DNA of 64,000 nt from Pontibacter amylolyticus (GTDB taxonomy: Bacteria > Bacteroidota > Bacteroidia > Cytophagales > Hymenobacteraceae). Positions 8,545-17,104 of the stretch are shown here, in pieces. Under the pieces are notes generated by a model. That model was not told the origin of the DNA. It saw only the letters and a list, made by a program, of their open reading frames with translations, and searched no databases. Location of the stretch: NCBI RefSeq assembly GCF_014638845.1, contig NZ_BMFP01000007.1, positions 124,412-188,411 on the forward strand, in the 5' to 3' direction. Made by a program: the position numbers and the translations under genes. Numbering within the stretch: position 1 is the stretch's first letter; every line of letters begins with the position of its first letter.

Positions 8545-9885
8545 TTAGCGACGTCCGCCCATCATTTTGGCAAGGTTGGCCATACCGCCTTTGGTACCGG
8601 CCATCTTGTTCATGGAGCGCATCATCTTGCGCATGTCGTTGAACTGCTTCATCAGGTTGTTCACCTGCGTAATATCCGTACCGGAACCTTTCGCAATACG
8701 GGCACGGCGACTACCGCTAATCATATCCGGGTTCTCGCGCTCCTGTGGTGTCATAGATTTGATGATCGCTTCGATCGGTTTGAAAGCGCCTTCGTCGATC
8801 TCCACATCCTTCAAAGCTTTGCCAACACCCGGGATCATACCTACCAGGTCTTTGATGTCACCCATCTTCTTGATCTGCTCGAGTTGGGTCAGGAAGTCGT
8901 CGAAGTTGAACTGGTTCTTGCGGATCTTTTTGTTGATGCGCTTCGCCTCGTCCTCGTCGAAAGCCTGCTGCGCACGCTCTACGAGGGAGATCACGTCACC
9001 CATGCCGAGAATACGCTGTGCCATACGATCCGGATAGAACAGGTCGAGAGCTTCCATCTTCTCACCCGTCGAGATGAACTTGATCGGCTTCTCCACTACC
9101 GCGCGAATGGAAAGGGCCGCACCGCCGCGTGAGTCACCGTCGAGCTTGGTCAGCACCACGCCGTCGAAGTTAATGCGCTCGTTGAAGGTCTTGGCTGTGT
9201 TCACCGCATCCTGACCGGTCATGGAGTCCACCACGAACAGGGTCTCGGTTGGCTTCACGGCGGCCTTGATCTCGGCTATTTCTTTCATCATCGCCTCGTC
9301 CACGGCCAAACGACCGGCGGTGTCAATGATGACTACTTTCTTGTTGGTCTTTTTAGCGTGCGCCACCGCGTTGAGGGCGATCTGAACCGGGTTTTTGTTC
9401 TCCAGCTCGGTATAGGCCTCAACCCCAACTTGCTCGGCCAGCACCTGCAGCTGGTTGATCGCAGCCGGACGGTACACGTCACAGGCAGCTACCAGCACAC
9501 CACGGCCCTGTTTTTTAAGGTAGTTGGCCAGCTTGCCGGTAAAGGTGGTTTTACCAGAACCCTGCAGACCCGCGATCAGGATGATAGCCGGCTCGCCTTT
9601 CAGGTTGATGTCCTGCTTCTGGCCACCCATCAGCTCGGTCAACTCTTCATAAACGATCTTCACCATCAACTGGCCCGGCGATACGGAGATCAACACGTCA
9701 CGGCCCATGGCCTCGTCCTTGATCTTGTCGGTTACCGTTTTGGCTACTTTATAGTTTACGTCGGCATCCACCAGGGCACGGCGTACCTCTTTGATGGTGG
9801 CGGCTACGTTGATCTCGGTGATGCTTCCCTGGCCTTTGAGGGTTTTAAAGGCGCGGTCTAGTTTGTTACTTAAATTATCAAACAT
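8545..9885 (-). CDS. ffh: Signal recognition particle protein Ffh (SRP54)
   Basis: 446 aa, full length. The N domain (1-90) is followed by the G domain with G1 GLQGSGKTT (about 106-114), DTAGRL and TKLDGDSRGG. The C-terminal M domain is methionine-rich (MRKMMRSMNKMAG) and holds the RNA-binding SGSRRARIAKGSG block. It binds SRP RNA and targets nascent membrane proteins to FtsY. The RNA partner is encoded at 27.1 kb in this window. A -7 box lies 24 bp upstream of the start. No exact AGGTATA/TATACCT motif occurs in the gene. Confidence 0.97.
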   Translation of the reverse strand: MFDNLSNKLDRAFKTLKGQGSITEINVAATIKEVRRALVDADVNYKVAKTVTDKIKDEAMGRDVLISVSPGQLMVKIVYEELTELMGGQKQDINLKGEPAIILIAGLQGSGKTTFTGKLANYLKKQGRGVLVAACDVYRPAAINQLQVLAEQVGVEAYTELENKNPVQIALNAVAHAKKTNKKVVIIDTAGRLAVDEAMMKEIAEIKAAVKPTETLFVVDSMTGQDAVNTAKTFNERINFDGVVLTKLDGDSRGGAALSIRAVVEKPIKFISTGEKMEALDLFYPDRMAQRILGMGDVISLVERAQQAFDEDEAKRINKKIRKNQFNFDDFLTQLEQIKKMGDIKDLVGMIPGVGKALKDVEIDEGAFKPIEAIIKSMTPQERENPDMISGSRRARIAKGSGTDITQVNNLMKQFNDMRKMMRSMNKMAGTKGGMANLAKMMGGRR

Positions 9886-9908
9886 CTCTCTAATTCTGGA
9901 TTTACCTA

Positions 9909-9916
9909 CAAAACTA
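9909..9916 (-). promoter_or_regulatory. Bacteroidota -7 box for ffh
   Basis: Minus-strand TAGTTTTG fits TAnnTTTG and predicts a leader of about 19 nt before the ffh ATG. Confidence 0.6.
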
Positions 9917-9944
9917 AGGAATATCAGGAATAGTTGCTATAGCA

Positions 9945-10003
9945 ATAATGAATGACGAAAGATTAATCGTTATTCATTAATCACTATTCATTATTCATTC
10001 GTA
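9945..10003. repeat. Low-complexity inverted repeat (ATTCATTATTCATT family)
   Basis: Imperfect inverted copies of aataatgaatga / tcattattcatt lie between the divergent ffh and glycosyltransferase promoters. Similar elements occur at 26.1-26.26 kb and 40.88-40.96 kb. Confidence 0.75.
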
Positions 10004-10016
10004 ATTACGCTTTTGC

Positions 10017-10024
10017 TATCTTTG
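10017..10024 (+). promoter_or_regulatory. Bacteroidota -7 box for the glycosyltransferase gene
   Basis: TATCTTTG matches TAnnTTTG and lies 14 bp before the TTG start, giving a leader of only about 9 nt. This supports the TTG start at 10039. Confidence 0.6.
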
Positions 10025-10038
10025 GGAAAGAAGTTATT

Positions 10039-11388
10039 TTGCCGATCACTTTGGAAAAAACAGACCAGATCAATTTACTATACATCTCCTACTACTGGCC
10101 TCCTTCGGGCGGGCCGGGCGTGCAGCGTGGATTGAAGTTCTGCAAATATCTGCCACAGTCAGGTGTGCAGCCCAGTGTGCTGACCGTTGACGAGAAACAG
10201 GCCTCCTACCCGGTGCTCGACCATACCTTTGCGAGCGAAGTGCCCGAAGGTACAGCCGTCTACCGCACCGCCACCTCCGAGCCTTTTGAGTATTACAAGA
10301 AACTCTCCGGCAAGAAAGAAATACCTTACAGTGGCTTTGCCAACGAAGAAGCCAAGACCGGCTTTCTGGACAAAGTGTTCAAGTTCGTGCGCGGCAACCT
10401 GTTTATACCTGACGCCCGCGTAGGCTGGAACAAGCATGCCCTCAAAAAAGCTGACGAGTTGCTGAAGGACGGTCATTTTCAGGCGATCCTGACCACCAGT
10501 CCGCCCCACTCCACCCAGCTAATCGGCCTGAAGCTGAAAGAAAAGCATGGACTGCCCTGGATTGCGGATCTCCGCGACCCCTGGACGAACATCCATTACT
10601 ACGACCAGCTCTACCACACCCCGATTGCCAGGCGCATCGACCGGAATTATGAGTTGCATGTGCTGGAGCGGGCTGATGCCGTGATCGTGACCAGCGAGGA
10701 TACCAAACGCCTCTTTCTCAACAAACCAGCTAAGATTGACCCGGATAAGATCCATGTGATTCCGAACGGGTATGACGAGGATGATTTCATTTACCCCTCT
10801 ACCCCACCGCAGGACGAGTTTCTGATCACGTATACTGGTACCATTACCGAGAATTACAACATCGATGTGTTCCTGAAAGTAATTTCGCAGCTGCGCTCGG
10901 TGAACAGCGACATCCGGTATAAACTGCGCTTCGTAGGCAAGGTATCAGAGGGTGTGAAGCAGCGCATCAGCAAGGCCGGTCTGGAAGGTATAACAGAGTT
11001 TGTGCCGCATGTGCCGCACACCGAAGCCATCAAGTACCTGATGGAAAGCACGATGCTGCTGATGGCCATAGCTGATGTGCCTGCCGTGTACTCAAATGTG
11101 CCGGGCAAGCTGTTTGAGTACCTGGCCTCGAATAAGCCGATCATCTGTCTCGGTCCCGTGCACTCCGACACCGACCGAATCATTGACGAGTGCGGTGCCG
11201 GCCGTTTATTCCACTATACCGCTCACGAGCTCATGCTCGACCACATGATGCTGATGAGCAAGGCCTGGACCATCAACCCGAACCTTGACCTGCCCTACCT
11301 CAATCATGCCCAGTTCTCGAGACGTGAATTGACGGAGAAGCTGGCCAGGGTGGTGAAGCGGTTGGTCGTAAAGGCTGCCAGGGTTTAG
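10039..11388 (+). CDS. GT4-like glycosyltransferase
   Basis: 449 aa with a TTG start, chosen because a -7 box lies just upstream and no ATG fits near the N-terminal fold. The N-terminal nucleotide-fold motif is LLYISYYWPPSGGPGVQRG, typical of WcaI-like GT-B enzymes. The middle has DLRDPWTN and the C-terminal donor domain has VIPNGYDEDDF and PGKLFEYLASNKPIICLG. It probably transfers a sugar from a nucleotide donor during surface polysaccharide synthesis; donor and acceptor are unknown. Its stop overlaps the stop of the convergent lipoprotein gene by 3 bp. Confidence 0.85.
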   Translation: MPITLEKTDQINLLYISYYWPPSGGPGVQRGLKFCKYLPQSGVQPSVLTVDEKQASYPVLDHTFASEVPEGTAVYRTATSEPFEYYKKLSGKKEIPYSGFANEEAKTGFLDKVFKFVRGNLFIPDARVGWNKHALKKADELLKDGHFQAILTTSPPHSTQLIGLKLKEKHGLPWIADLRDPWTNIHYYDQLYHTPIARRIDRNYELHVLERADAVIVTSEDTKRLFLNKPAKIDPDKIHVIPNGYDEDDFIYPSTPPQDEFLITYTGTITENYNIDVFLKVISQLRSVNSDIRYKLRFVGKVSEGVKQRISKAGLEGITEFVPHVPHTEAIKYLMESTMLLMAIADVPAVYSNVPGKLFEYLASNKPIICLGPVHSDTDRIIDECGAGRLFHYTAHELMLDHMMLMSKAWTINPNLDLPYLNHAQFSRRELTEKLARVVKRLVVKAARV

Positions 11389-12269
11389 TCAATTTTCCAG
11401 TCTACCGTAACGGGTTTGAATTCATCTACTATATAGGAAATTAATATTTCCCTGTTATCTATAACCTTAATGACGTAGCGGGTTGTTCTGAGGTTGAGGA
11501 AAACGGAATCAGCAGCTGTGGGCATACCTAAAGCTGATTGTGAGAGGCTTGCAAGCCTTTCTTTCGTTACAGTGAAAGATGTTTCGCCAGGTTTTACTAA
11601 ATAGCCGATTTGTCGAGTCCGATTAATAGAGGGCGATGGAAGGACTTTACCTATGCCTTCTTTAGGGACAATTAACAGTCCAACTATAATACTGTCTTTT
11701 ACAGAATTTCTTTCGAATTCAAACCTAATGTCTTCGTCAAATGAAATACGCGTAGGTACTACATGCCATTTAGCAGCTTCCGGGACATCAGTCATCTCAA
11801 CCCTATACCCCTTACTCTTATCACTATTTAAGTACTCCCATTTCAAATTTCTCACCTCATGTTGCTTCCCGTACAAGTTCCAAGATGTAGAGGGTCTCGA
11901 AGTGTCACAGATATTATTAATATAGACCTCAGTGCACATGGCCTGCCCGTTTATATTGCTGCTTTGAAGCGGGACATGGGGCCCATTGGTATCCTTCCCG
12001 CTATACGAGGCCATGAAGTACCCTTTATCAATCGTAAATCGAGAAGGTGTGCCAGATGTAAAGAAATGATTTTCCGTGTATCTGAAAATCCCATCAACTT
12101 CATCATATTTACCAGGTTTGACAGGAACATCAGTGGTGTTAGCATCTACTACAATATATTCTACCTCCTCCAGGGTAGGTATAGCTGTATTGTCATTGTC
12201 GGAATCACAACTGTAGAACATGAGCGTTAAGCCAGCCAGGAAAAGGGAGGATCTGTAAAATTCCTTCAT
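11385..12269 (-). CDS. Hypothetical lipoprotein
   Basis: 294 aa from ATG at 12269; an upstream ATG at 12305 would add 12 residues before a typical signal peptide, so the shorter start is preferred. The signal ends in the lipobox TLMFYSC (Cys21), followed by an acidic CDSDNDN linker. The mature part is beta-rich and resembles the DUF1735-type domain of Bacteroidota surface lipoproteins (for example YLVKPGETSFTVTKERL), but the match is only suggestive. Base composition is more AT-rich than neighbours, and codon use is less biased, which may mean recent acquisition. No function is assigned. Confidence 0.7.
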   Translation of the reverse strand: MKEFYRSSLFLAGLTLMFYSCDSDNDNTAIPTLEEVEYIVVDANTTDVPVKPGKYDEVDGIFRYTENHFFTSGTPSRFTIDKGYFMASYSGKDTNGPHVPLQSSNINGQAMCTEVYINNICDTSRPSTSWNLYGKQHEVRNLKWEYLNSDKSKGYRVEMTDVPEAAKWHVVPTRISFDEDIRFEFERNSVKDSIIVGLLIVPKEGIGKVLPSPSINRTRQIGYLVKPGETSFTVTKERLASLSQSALGMPTAADSVFLNLRTTRYVIKVIDNREILISYIVDEFKPVTVDWKID

Positions 12270-12559
12270 GAGTTTGTCTATATAAAGGTGGGACGTTAAA
12301 TACAAGGTATTCTTAATATTCTATACAAGCAATTATTATTCCATTATTAAAGTGCTAAACTATATTTAGCAAATTAAAAACCTTCAACTCTTTAACAATT
12401 CTAGATTTGTAGTGCCCTACTACCCAACCGGATGATTTAGAATTTAAGCGGAGTACAATTCGCCACATTCTGATCCGGCAAAGAAAGATGTGCCTCGCAA
12501 CTCTTTTGGCTAGCTATAAGGTGGCATAAGTGGATTACAGGCGTGGTTTGTAAAAGTTA
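12270..12559. other. Intergenic region, possible decayed coding remnant
   Basis: AT-rich spacer between two minus-strand genes. Around 12420-12540 one plus-strand frame gives a short protein-like stretch (EFKRSTIRHILIRQRK), which is too short to assign. No RNA or terminator is evident. Confidence 0.3.
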
Positions 12560-13228
12560 TTACTTTATGATGTACCCGACCTTTACTCCCATCGATACAT
12601 GCGGACGGTAGAAGGCTCCTTCCTTTCGGTCAATGGGTGGAAACCAAACATCCGTTTCTTCAAAATACTCATGCTCTACTAAACCAACGGGCTTGTGCGC
12701 TATAGAGAGTCGCCTTACCCCTAAGCCAAAAAAATGGTCGAATACAAAATTGTTGACTTTAATCTCTATCCCATACTTTAAACTTGCTACCCATACTGTC
12801 CTCTTTATATCCGAATAGTCAAACCTGTAGTATGAATTATTAGTGATCAGATAATCCTGCTCTTTTACATATTGCTGCGGGAAATACATGCCCTCCATGG
12901 ACAAGTAGGATGAAGCGACCGATTTTGGTTGCCCAACGAAGTATTTTAACTCCGCTTTCGTTTTAGAGTACCTGTAATTCTTCCTTTCACTCTCACCGTC
13001 CATTACGAGATTTCGAAATGCCTGCATTTTAAACCCATGGTCTAACGATAATGCGAATCGCTGATGAATGTGCTTCTGGATACCAATTTGCAGAACGCCC
13101 GTTATCGGGTCAAAAAAATTTAAAGGAGCAATGTGGAAACGTACTTTTTCGTCTGCGCTCTGACTGAAAGCACTGCTACTCATCGTTAGTAAAAAGAATA
13201 GGACGAATAGGACCGCTTTGTCTTTCAT
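12560..13228 (-). CDS. DUF3575-like outer-membrane/secreted protein
   Basis: 222 aa. It has a clear SP-I signal peptide (VLFVLFFLLTMSSSAFSQS). The mature protein begins with VRFHIAPLNFFDPITGVLQIGI, a pattern of the DUF3575 beta-barrel-like family, and has alternating aromatic/hydrophobic beta strands ending HVSMGVKVGYIIK, consistent with an outer-membrane barrel. The role is unknown. It is AT-rich like the preceding lipoprotein gene. A -7 box lies 17 bp upstream. Confidence 0.68.
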   Translation of the reverse strand: MKDKAVLFVLFFLLTMSSSAFSQSADEKVRFHIAPLNFFDPITGVLQIGIQKHIHQRFALSLDHGFKMQAFRNLVMDGESERKNYRYSKTKAELKYFVGQPKSVASSYLSMEGMYFPQQYVKEQDYLITNNSYYRFDYSDIKRTVWVASLKYGIEIKVNNFVFDHFFGLGVRRLSIAHKPVGLVEHEYFEETDVWFPPIDRKEGAFYRPHVSMGVKVGYIIK

Positions 13229-13244
13229 TGCTTATAATTTTTAC

Positions 13245-13252
13245 CAAAGGTA
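13245..13252 (-). promoter_or_regulatory. Bacteroidota -7 box for the DUF3575-like gene
   Basis: Minus-strand TACCTTTG matches TAnnTTTG exactly and predicts a leader of about 12 nt. Confidence 0.6.
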
Positions 13253-13319
13253 TGCCCTTAATGCAAGCGCAGTTTCTATCTGAATATTCAGCATTCCACT
13301 TCAAGTTAACTAAATATAC

Positions 13320-14417
13320 CTAAACTCCTATATCCTTCAACCACGCTTCTACCTCCTGCACCGGTACGGTATAGTTCTCGAGTTTATCTCCTGTTGTACC
13401 GATCACCGCGCTATACCTGAAGCCGAGTGCTTTGCAGAGGAGAAAGTAGTGCGTCTTGATTAGGTTGGCTGGGTGAAACTCGAGCACCTGGCATTGCTCG
13501 GAGAAAAGCAGGTTGGTCAGGCCAGCGCCGTGGGGGGCCATAACGGCCTCAGACTCAAAGAAAAGCTGTACCTGCTGCTGATAGGTCAGTTCCTCGGCCC
13601 GCACCACCTCAACGCCATACCGGCCGAGCAGCGGTAGCAGTTCCAGTTCATTCAGCACACGACGGGTTTTGGCATTGGCGCGACTGATGTAAATCCTTCT
13701 TTTGGCCATATTTGGCTGCACGCCATAGCCGTGCCATACCTTCTTCCGCAGCCAATTGGCTATTTCCCGGGGCAGAAAGCCACTTTGTGCATTGGCCACA
13801 AAGGAGGGTAGTACAAACTCCTCCACCTGCCATTTTTCGTGTTTGCCGATATAGGACACACTAGCCTGGGGATACCCTTTCAGCACAAAATGCATTGTTT
13901 CGAGTTGGTACGGAGCCATGTCGCGGCGCATGATGACCTGAATTGGTTCCTGGATATGCTCCAGCACCAGGTATAGGCGCGATAGACAGTCAAAGAACCA
14001 GTGGTAGTTGTTGTGGTCAGCCCAGGGCAGGAACAGCACAGAGGTATAGCGGCCGACGCGCTTCTTGGGCAGTAGCAGCGAAACCTCCTTGAAAGCATCG
14101 GACTTGGCCAATCGGCTCACCTCCCCTACCGACTCCACCACGACCTTGCCATCCAATACCAAAGCGCCGGAGTTACCCAGAAGCTGCACATCTTGCAGAC
14201 GCACCAGGTATAGCTCCTTTTGCCGGTAGCCCAGACTATAGTCGATGGCATAATTGAAACTGCGGGCAGAATCCTCCAGAAAAGCCTTCTCCGCATCATC
14301 GAAATCCAGTACGTAGCTGGGTCTGAGCGATCGTTTGCCCGGATGATGCAACACCGAGGTATAGCGCGAGTGATAGCCCAACGTATGCAGCAACCCAAAA
14401 AAAGCTTTTTTCAACAT
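13320..14417 (-). CDS. Glycosyltransferase family 61 (DUF563) protein
   Basis: 365 aa. The GT61/DUF563 features are all visible: NNYHWFFDCLSRLYLVLEH in the middle, RRIYISRANAKTRRVLNE, and APHGAGLTNLLFSE near the C-terminus. Members transfer xylose or other sugars to glycans. No signal peptide is seen, so it should act in the cytoplasm on lipid-linked intermediates. It is divergent from pseB and marks the left edge of the nonulosonic-acid locus. It contains several AGGTATA copies. Donor and acceptor are unknown. Confidence 0.85.
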   Translation of the reverse strand: MLKKAFFGLLHTLGYHSRYTSVLHHPGKRSLRPSYVLDFDDAEKAFLEDSARSFNYAIDYSLGYRQKELYLVRLQDVQLLGNSGALVLDGKVVVESVGEVSRLAKSDAFKEVSLLLPKKRVGRYTSVLFLPWADHNNYHWFFDCLSRLYLVLEHIQEPIQVIMRRDMAPYQLETMHFVLKGYPQASVSYIGKHEKWQVEEFVLPSFVANAQSGFLPREIANWLRKKVWHGYGVQPNMAKRRIYISRANAKTRRVLNELELLPLLGRYGVEVVRAEELTYQQQVQLFFESEAVMAPHGAGLTNLLFSEQCQVLEFHPANLIKTHYFLLCKALGFRYSAVIGTTGDKLENYTVPVQEVEAWLKDIGV

Positions 14418-14456
14418 GGAGAAGTTTGACAGTTTGGGAGTTCAGGAATTTACAAA

Positions 14457-14530
14457 TTAGTTATTGTAGGGACAGGTCGCGACCCGTCCGTATCGTTCAC
14501 GGGCAATCAATTATTAGCAATCATGCACCG
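14457..14530 (-). repeat. Inverted repeat A, left copy upstream of pseB
   Basis: The reverse complement of this segment aligns with 15799-15870 over about 70 bp (shared blocks gtgcatgattgctaata and cgacctgt). It holds a palindromic core ggtcgcgacc. Together the copies bracket pseB in opposite orientation. Confidence 0.7.
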
Positions 14531-14624
14531 GAATACCCTCTGGGGGCTCAAGTGGGTTAATCGCCTACAAGCAAAAATTCCCCCTTATACATAAACAGCA
14601 AATAACAACATCCCTCTGCAACAA

Positions 14625-14690
14625 CCAACAAAAACAATATCAACCATTCAACAATTTAAGCAATCAACAATTAAATATTTAACTTGCACC
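14625..14690. repeat. Low-complexity repeat (CAACAATTTAA family) before pseB
   Basis: Degenerate units such as caaccattcaacaattta lie directly upstream of pseB. The segment is inverted relative to the copy at 15758-15797 just after pseB. Confidence 0.7.
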
Positions 14691-14739
14691 TTGGCGTGGG
14701 TTACAGATGATGCGCCCCGGTATTAAGCAAAAAATCAGC

Positions 14740-15759
14740 ATGGCATTAGACCTTAACAATAAGTCTATTTTGATCACTGGCGGCACAGGCTCGTTTGGGA
14801 AGAAGTTCGTGGAGATGGTATACGCCCGTTTTCCGGACGTAAAGCGCGTGGTCATTTACTCCCGCGACGAGCTCAAGCAGTTCGAAATGTCGCAGGTGTT
14901 CCCGCATAGCAAGTACAACTCCGTTCGTTACTTTATCGGCGACGTGCGCGACGGCGATCGTTTCAAAAGAGCCTGCGAAGGCATCGACATCATTGTGCAT
15001 GCCGCCGCCATGAAACAGGTGCCTGCCGCTGAGTACAACCCGATGGAGTGCATCAAGACGAACGTGCTGGGAGCCGAGAACATCATCAACGCTGCCCTCG
15101 ACACCGGCGTGAAGCACGTGGTGGCCCTCTCTACCGACAAAGCTGCTGCTCCGATCAACCTCTATGGTGCCACTAAACTGTGCTCCGACAAGTTGTTTGT
15201 AGCCGCCAACAACATGAAAGGCAAGCGCGACATCAAGTTTTCGGTGGTGCGCTACGGTAACGTGATCGGCTCCCGTGGCTCGGTGGTTCCTTTCTTCCTG
15301 AAGAAGCGCGATGAAGGCGTACTGCCGATCACCCACCCGGAGATGACCCGTTTCAATATTTCGCTGGAAGAAGGCGTAGAGTTAGTTTTCCATGCGTTGG
15401 AGCACCATTGGGGCGGCGAGATTTTCGTGCCGAAGATTCCGTCATATGTCATCACCGACCTGGCTGAGGCCATTGGTCCGAACTGCAAGCAGGAGGTGGT
15501 TGGTATACGTCCGGGTGAAAAACTACACGAAGAGATGATTACCGAAACCGACTCTCTGAGTACGGTGGAGCTGGATAAATACTATGTGATTGTGCCTTCT
15601 ACTCCGCTCTGGACAGTGGAGGATTTCATCAAAGCGCATAACGGCAGGATGGTAGAGATAGGCTTTAAGTATAACTCCGGTACCAATTCCGATTGGCTTA
15701 GTGTCGAACAACTCCGCGACCAGATCCGACAGCATGTGGACCCGGAGTTTAGTGTGTGA
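14740..15759 (+). CDS. pseB: UDP-N-acetylglucosamine 4,6-dehydratase (inverting)
   Basis: 339 aa from the ATG at 14740; an in-frame ATG at 14707 would add 11 residues before the Rossmann fold. The NADP site is ILITGGTGSFGKKF. The catalytic region has STDKAAAPINLYGATK with Tyr142 and Lys146, the pattern of PseB rather than retaining dehydratases. It converts UDP-GlcNAc to UDP-4-keto-6-deoxy-L-AltNAc with C5 inversion, the first step to pseudaminic acid. The gene is flanked on both sides by inverted repeats, unlike the tightly packed genes downstream. Confidence 0.93.
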   Translation: MALDLNNKSILITGGTGSFGKKFVEMVYARFPDVKRVVIYSRDELKQFEMSQVFPHSKYNSVRYFIGDVRDGDRFKRACEGIDIIVHAAAMKQVPAAEYNPMECIKTNVLGAENIINAALDTGVKHVVALSTDKAAAPINLYGATKLCSDKLFVAANNMKGKRDIKFSVVRYGNVIGSRGSVVPFFLKKRDEGVLPITHPEMTRFNISLEEGVELVFHALEHHWGGEIFVPKIPSYVITDLAEAIGPNCKQEVVGIRPGEKLHEEMITETDSLSTVELDKYYVIVPSTPLWTVEDFIKAHNGRMVEIGFKYNSGTNSDWLSVEQLRDQIRQHVDPEFSV

Positions 15760-15870
15760 TTTATTGAATTGTTAATTTGTTGATTGTTGAATGGTTGCCC
15801 GTGCATGATTGCTAATAAATGAATGCCGGTGCACTATTGGACAGCTCTCGACCTGTTCCTGCAAAAGCAT
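15758..15870 (+). repeat. Repeats B' and A after pseB
   Basis: 15758-15797 is the inverted counterpart of the CAACAATT repeat upstream of pseB. 15799-15870 is the direct-orientation copy of repeat A whose inverted copy is at 14457-14530. The pair forms an A'-B-pseB-B'-A arrangement. Confidence 0.7.
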
Positions 15871-15907
15871 CATTAACTACTCACAATTTCAGAATTTACC
15901 TCCTTAC

Positions 15908-17104
15908 ATGCATAACGAAAAGCACATGCGCCCTATCCCCTACGGACGTCAGAACATCACCGAGTCCGACATACAGGCGGTGGTGGAAACGCTGCAGTCG
16001 GACTTCCTGACGCAGGGGCCGAAGGTGGCCGAGTTTGAGCTGGCCTTCGCCAGGTACGTGGGCGCCAGATACGCCGTGGCGGTGAGCAACGGCACAGCCG
16101 CCCTGCACCTGTGCGCCATGGCGCTGGGCGTAAACGAGAACTCGCGTGTGATCACCACGCCCATCACTTTCGTGGCCTCGGCCAACTGCGTGCGCTACTG
16201 CGGCGGCACCGTGGAGTTTGCTGACATCGACCCGGCCACGGCCCTGATCGACATCGGGCAGGTGCGCCGGATGCTGGAGGGCAAGCCAAAGGGCTACTAC
16301 AGCGGAATTATACCTGTGGATTTTGCCGGCAACCCGGTGAACCTGGAAGTGCTGCGCGCACTGGCAGACGAGCACGGGCTGTGGATCATCGAGGACGCGG
16401 CCCACGCGCCGGGTGGCTTCTTTGTCGACAGCCAGGGCGAGCGGCAGTTCTGCGGCAACGGCAGGTATGCGGACATGGCCATCTTCTCTTTCCACCCCGT
16501 CAAGCACATCGCCACGAGCGAGGGCGGCATGGTCACCACCAACGACGAGGAGCTCTACAGGAAGCTGCTGCTTTACCGCACCCACGGCATCACCCGCGAC
16601 CCTGCCTTCATGGAGGAGAACCACGGCGGCTGGTACATGGAGATGCAGGCCCTGGGCTACAACTACCGCATCCCCGACATGCTCTGCGCCCTGGGCATCA
16701 CGCAGCTGGCACGCGCCGACGAAGGCATGGCCCGCAGAAGGGAAATAGCCAAGGTATACGACGAGGCATTTGCCGGCGCGGCAGGTATAGAAGTGCTGGG
16801 CACCAACCCTTCGGCTATAACTGAGTCTGGTGAGACGGGCCACGCCTACCACCTGTATGTGATCCAGGTGGCCGACCGCAAGGGGCTCTATAACTTCCTG
16901 CGCGAGCATAACATCTTTGCGCAGGTGCACTACATCCCGGCCCACACCATGCCTTACTACCGCAGCCTGGGCTACAAAAAGGGTGACTTCCCGAAAGCAG
17001 AGCGCTATTACGAGGCTTGCCTGAGCCTGCCCATGTACCCAACCCTGACGAACGAGGAGCAGCAATACGTAATAGAGAAAGTAAAAGGTTTTTGTAAAGC
17101 TTGA
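15908..17104 (+). CDS. pseC: UDP-4-amino-4,6-dideoxy-N-acetyl-beta-L-altrosamine transaminase
   Basis: 398 aa. ATG 15908 was chosen; the open frame reaches back through repeat DNA to 15809 and those residues are not protein-like. A second ATG at 15926 is possible. This is a DegT/DnrJ/EryC1 aminotransferase with PLP-binding Lys199 in FHPVKHIATSEGG. It transfers an amino group from glutamate to the PseB product. The end overlaps the next gene's TTG (TTGA). The coding sequence appears more GC-rich than pseB, with third positions almost all G/C. Confidence 0.92.
   Translation: MHNEKHMRPIPYGRQNITESDIQAVVETLQSDFLTQGPKVAEFELAFARYVGARYAVAVSNGTAALHLCAMALGVNENSRVITTPITFVASANCVRYCGGTVEFADIDPATALIDIGQVRRMLEGKPKGYYSGIIPVDFAGNPVNLEVLRALADEHGLWIIEDAAHAPGGFFVDSQGERQFCGNGRYADMAIFSFHPVKHIATSEGGMVTTNDEELYRKLLLYRTHGITRDPAFMEENHGGWYMEMQALGYNYRIPDMLCALGITQLARADEGMARRREIAKVYDEAFAGAAGIEVLGTNPSAITESGETGHAYHLYVIQVADRKGLYNFLREHNIFAQVHYIPAHTMPYYRSLGYKKGDFPKAERYYEACLSLPMYPTLTNEEQQYVIEKVKGFCKA

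Noticed and set aside
12400..12545. Possible pseudogene remnant in a spacer
   Set aside because: Only about 20 protein-like residues before stops in every frame; no family resemblance.
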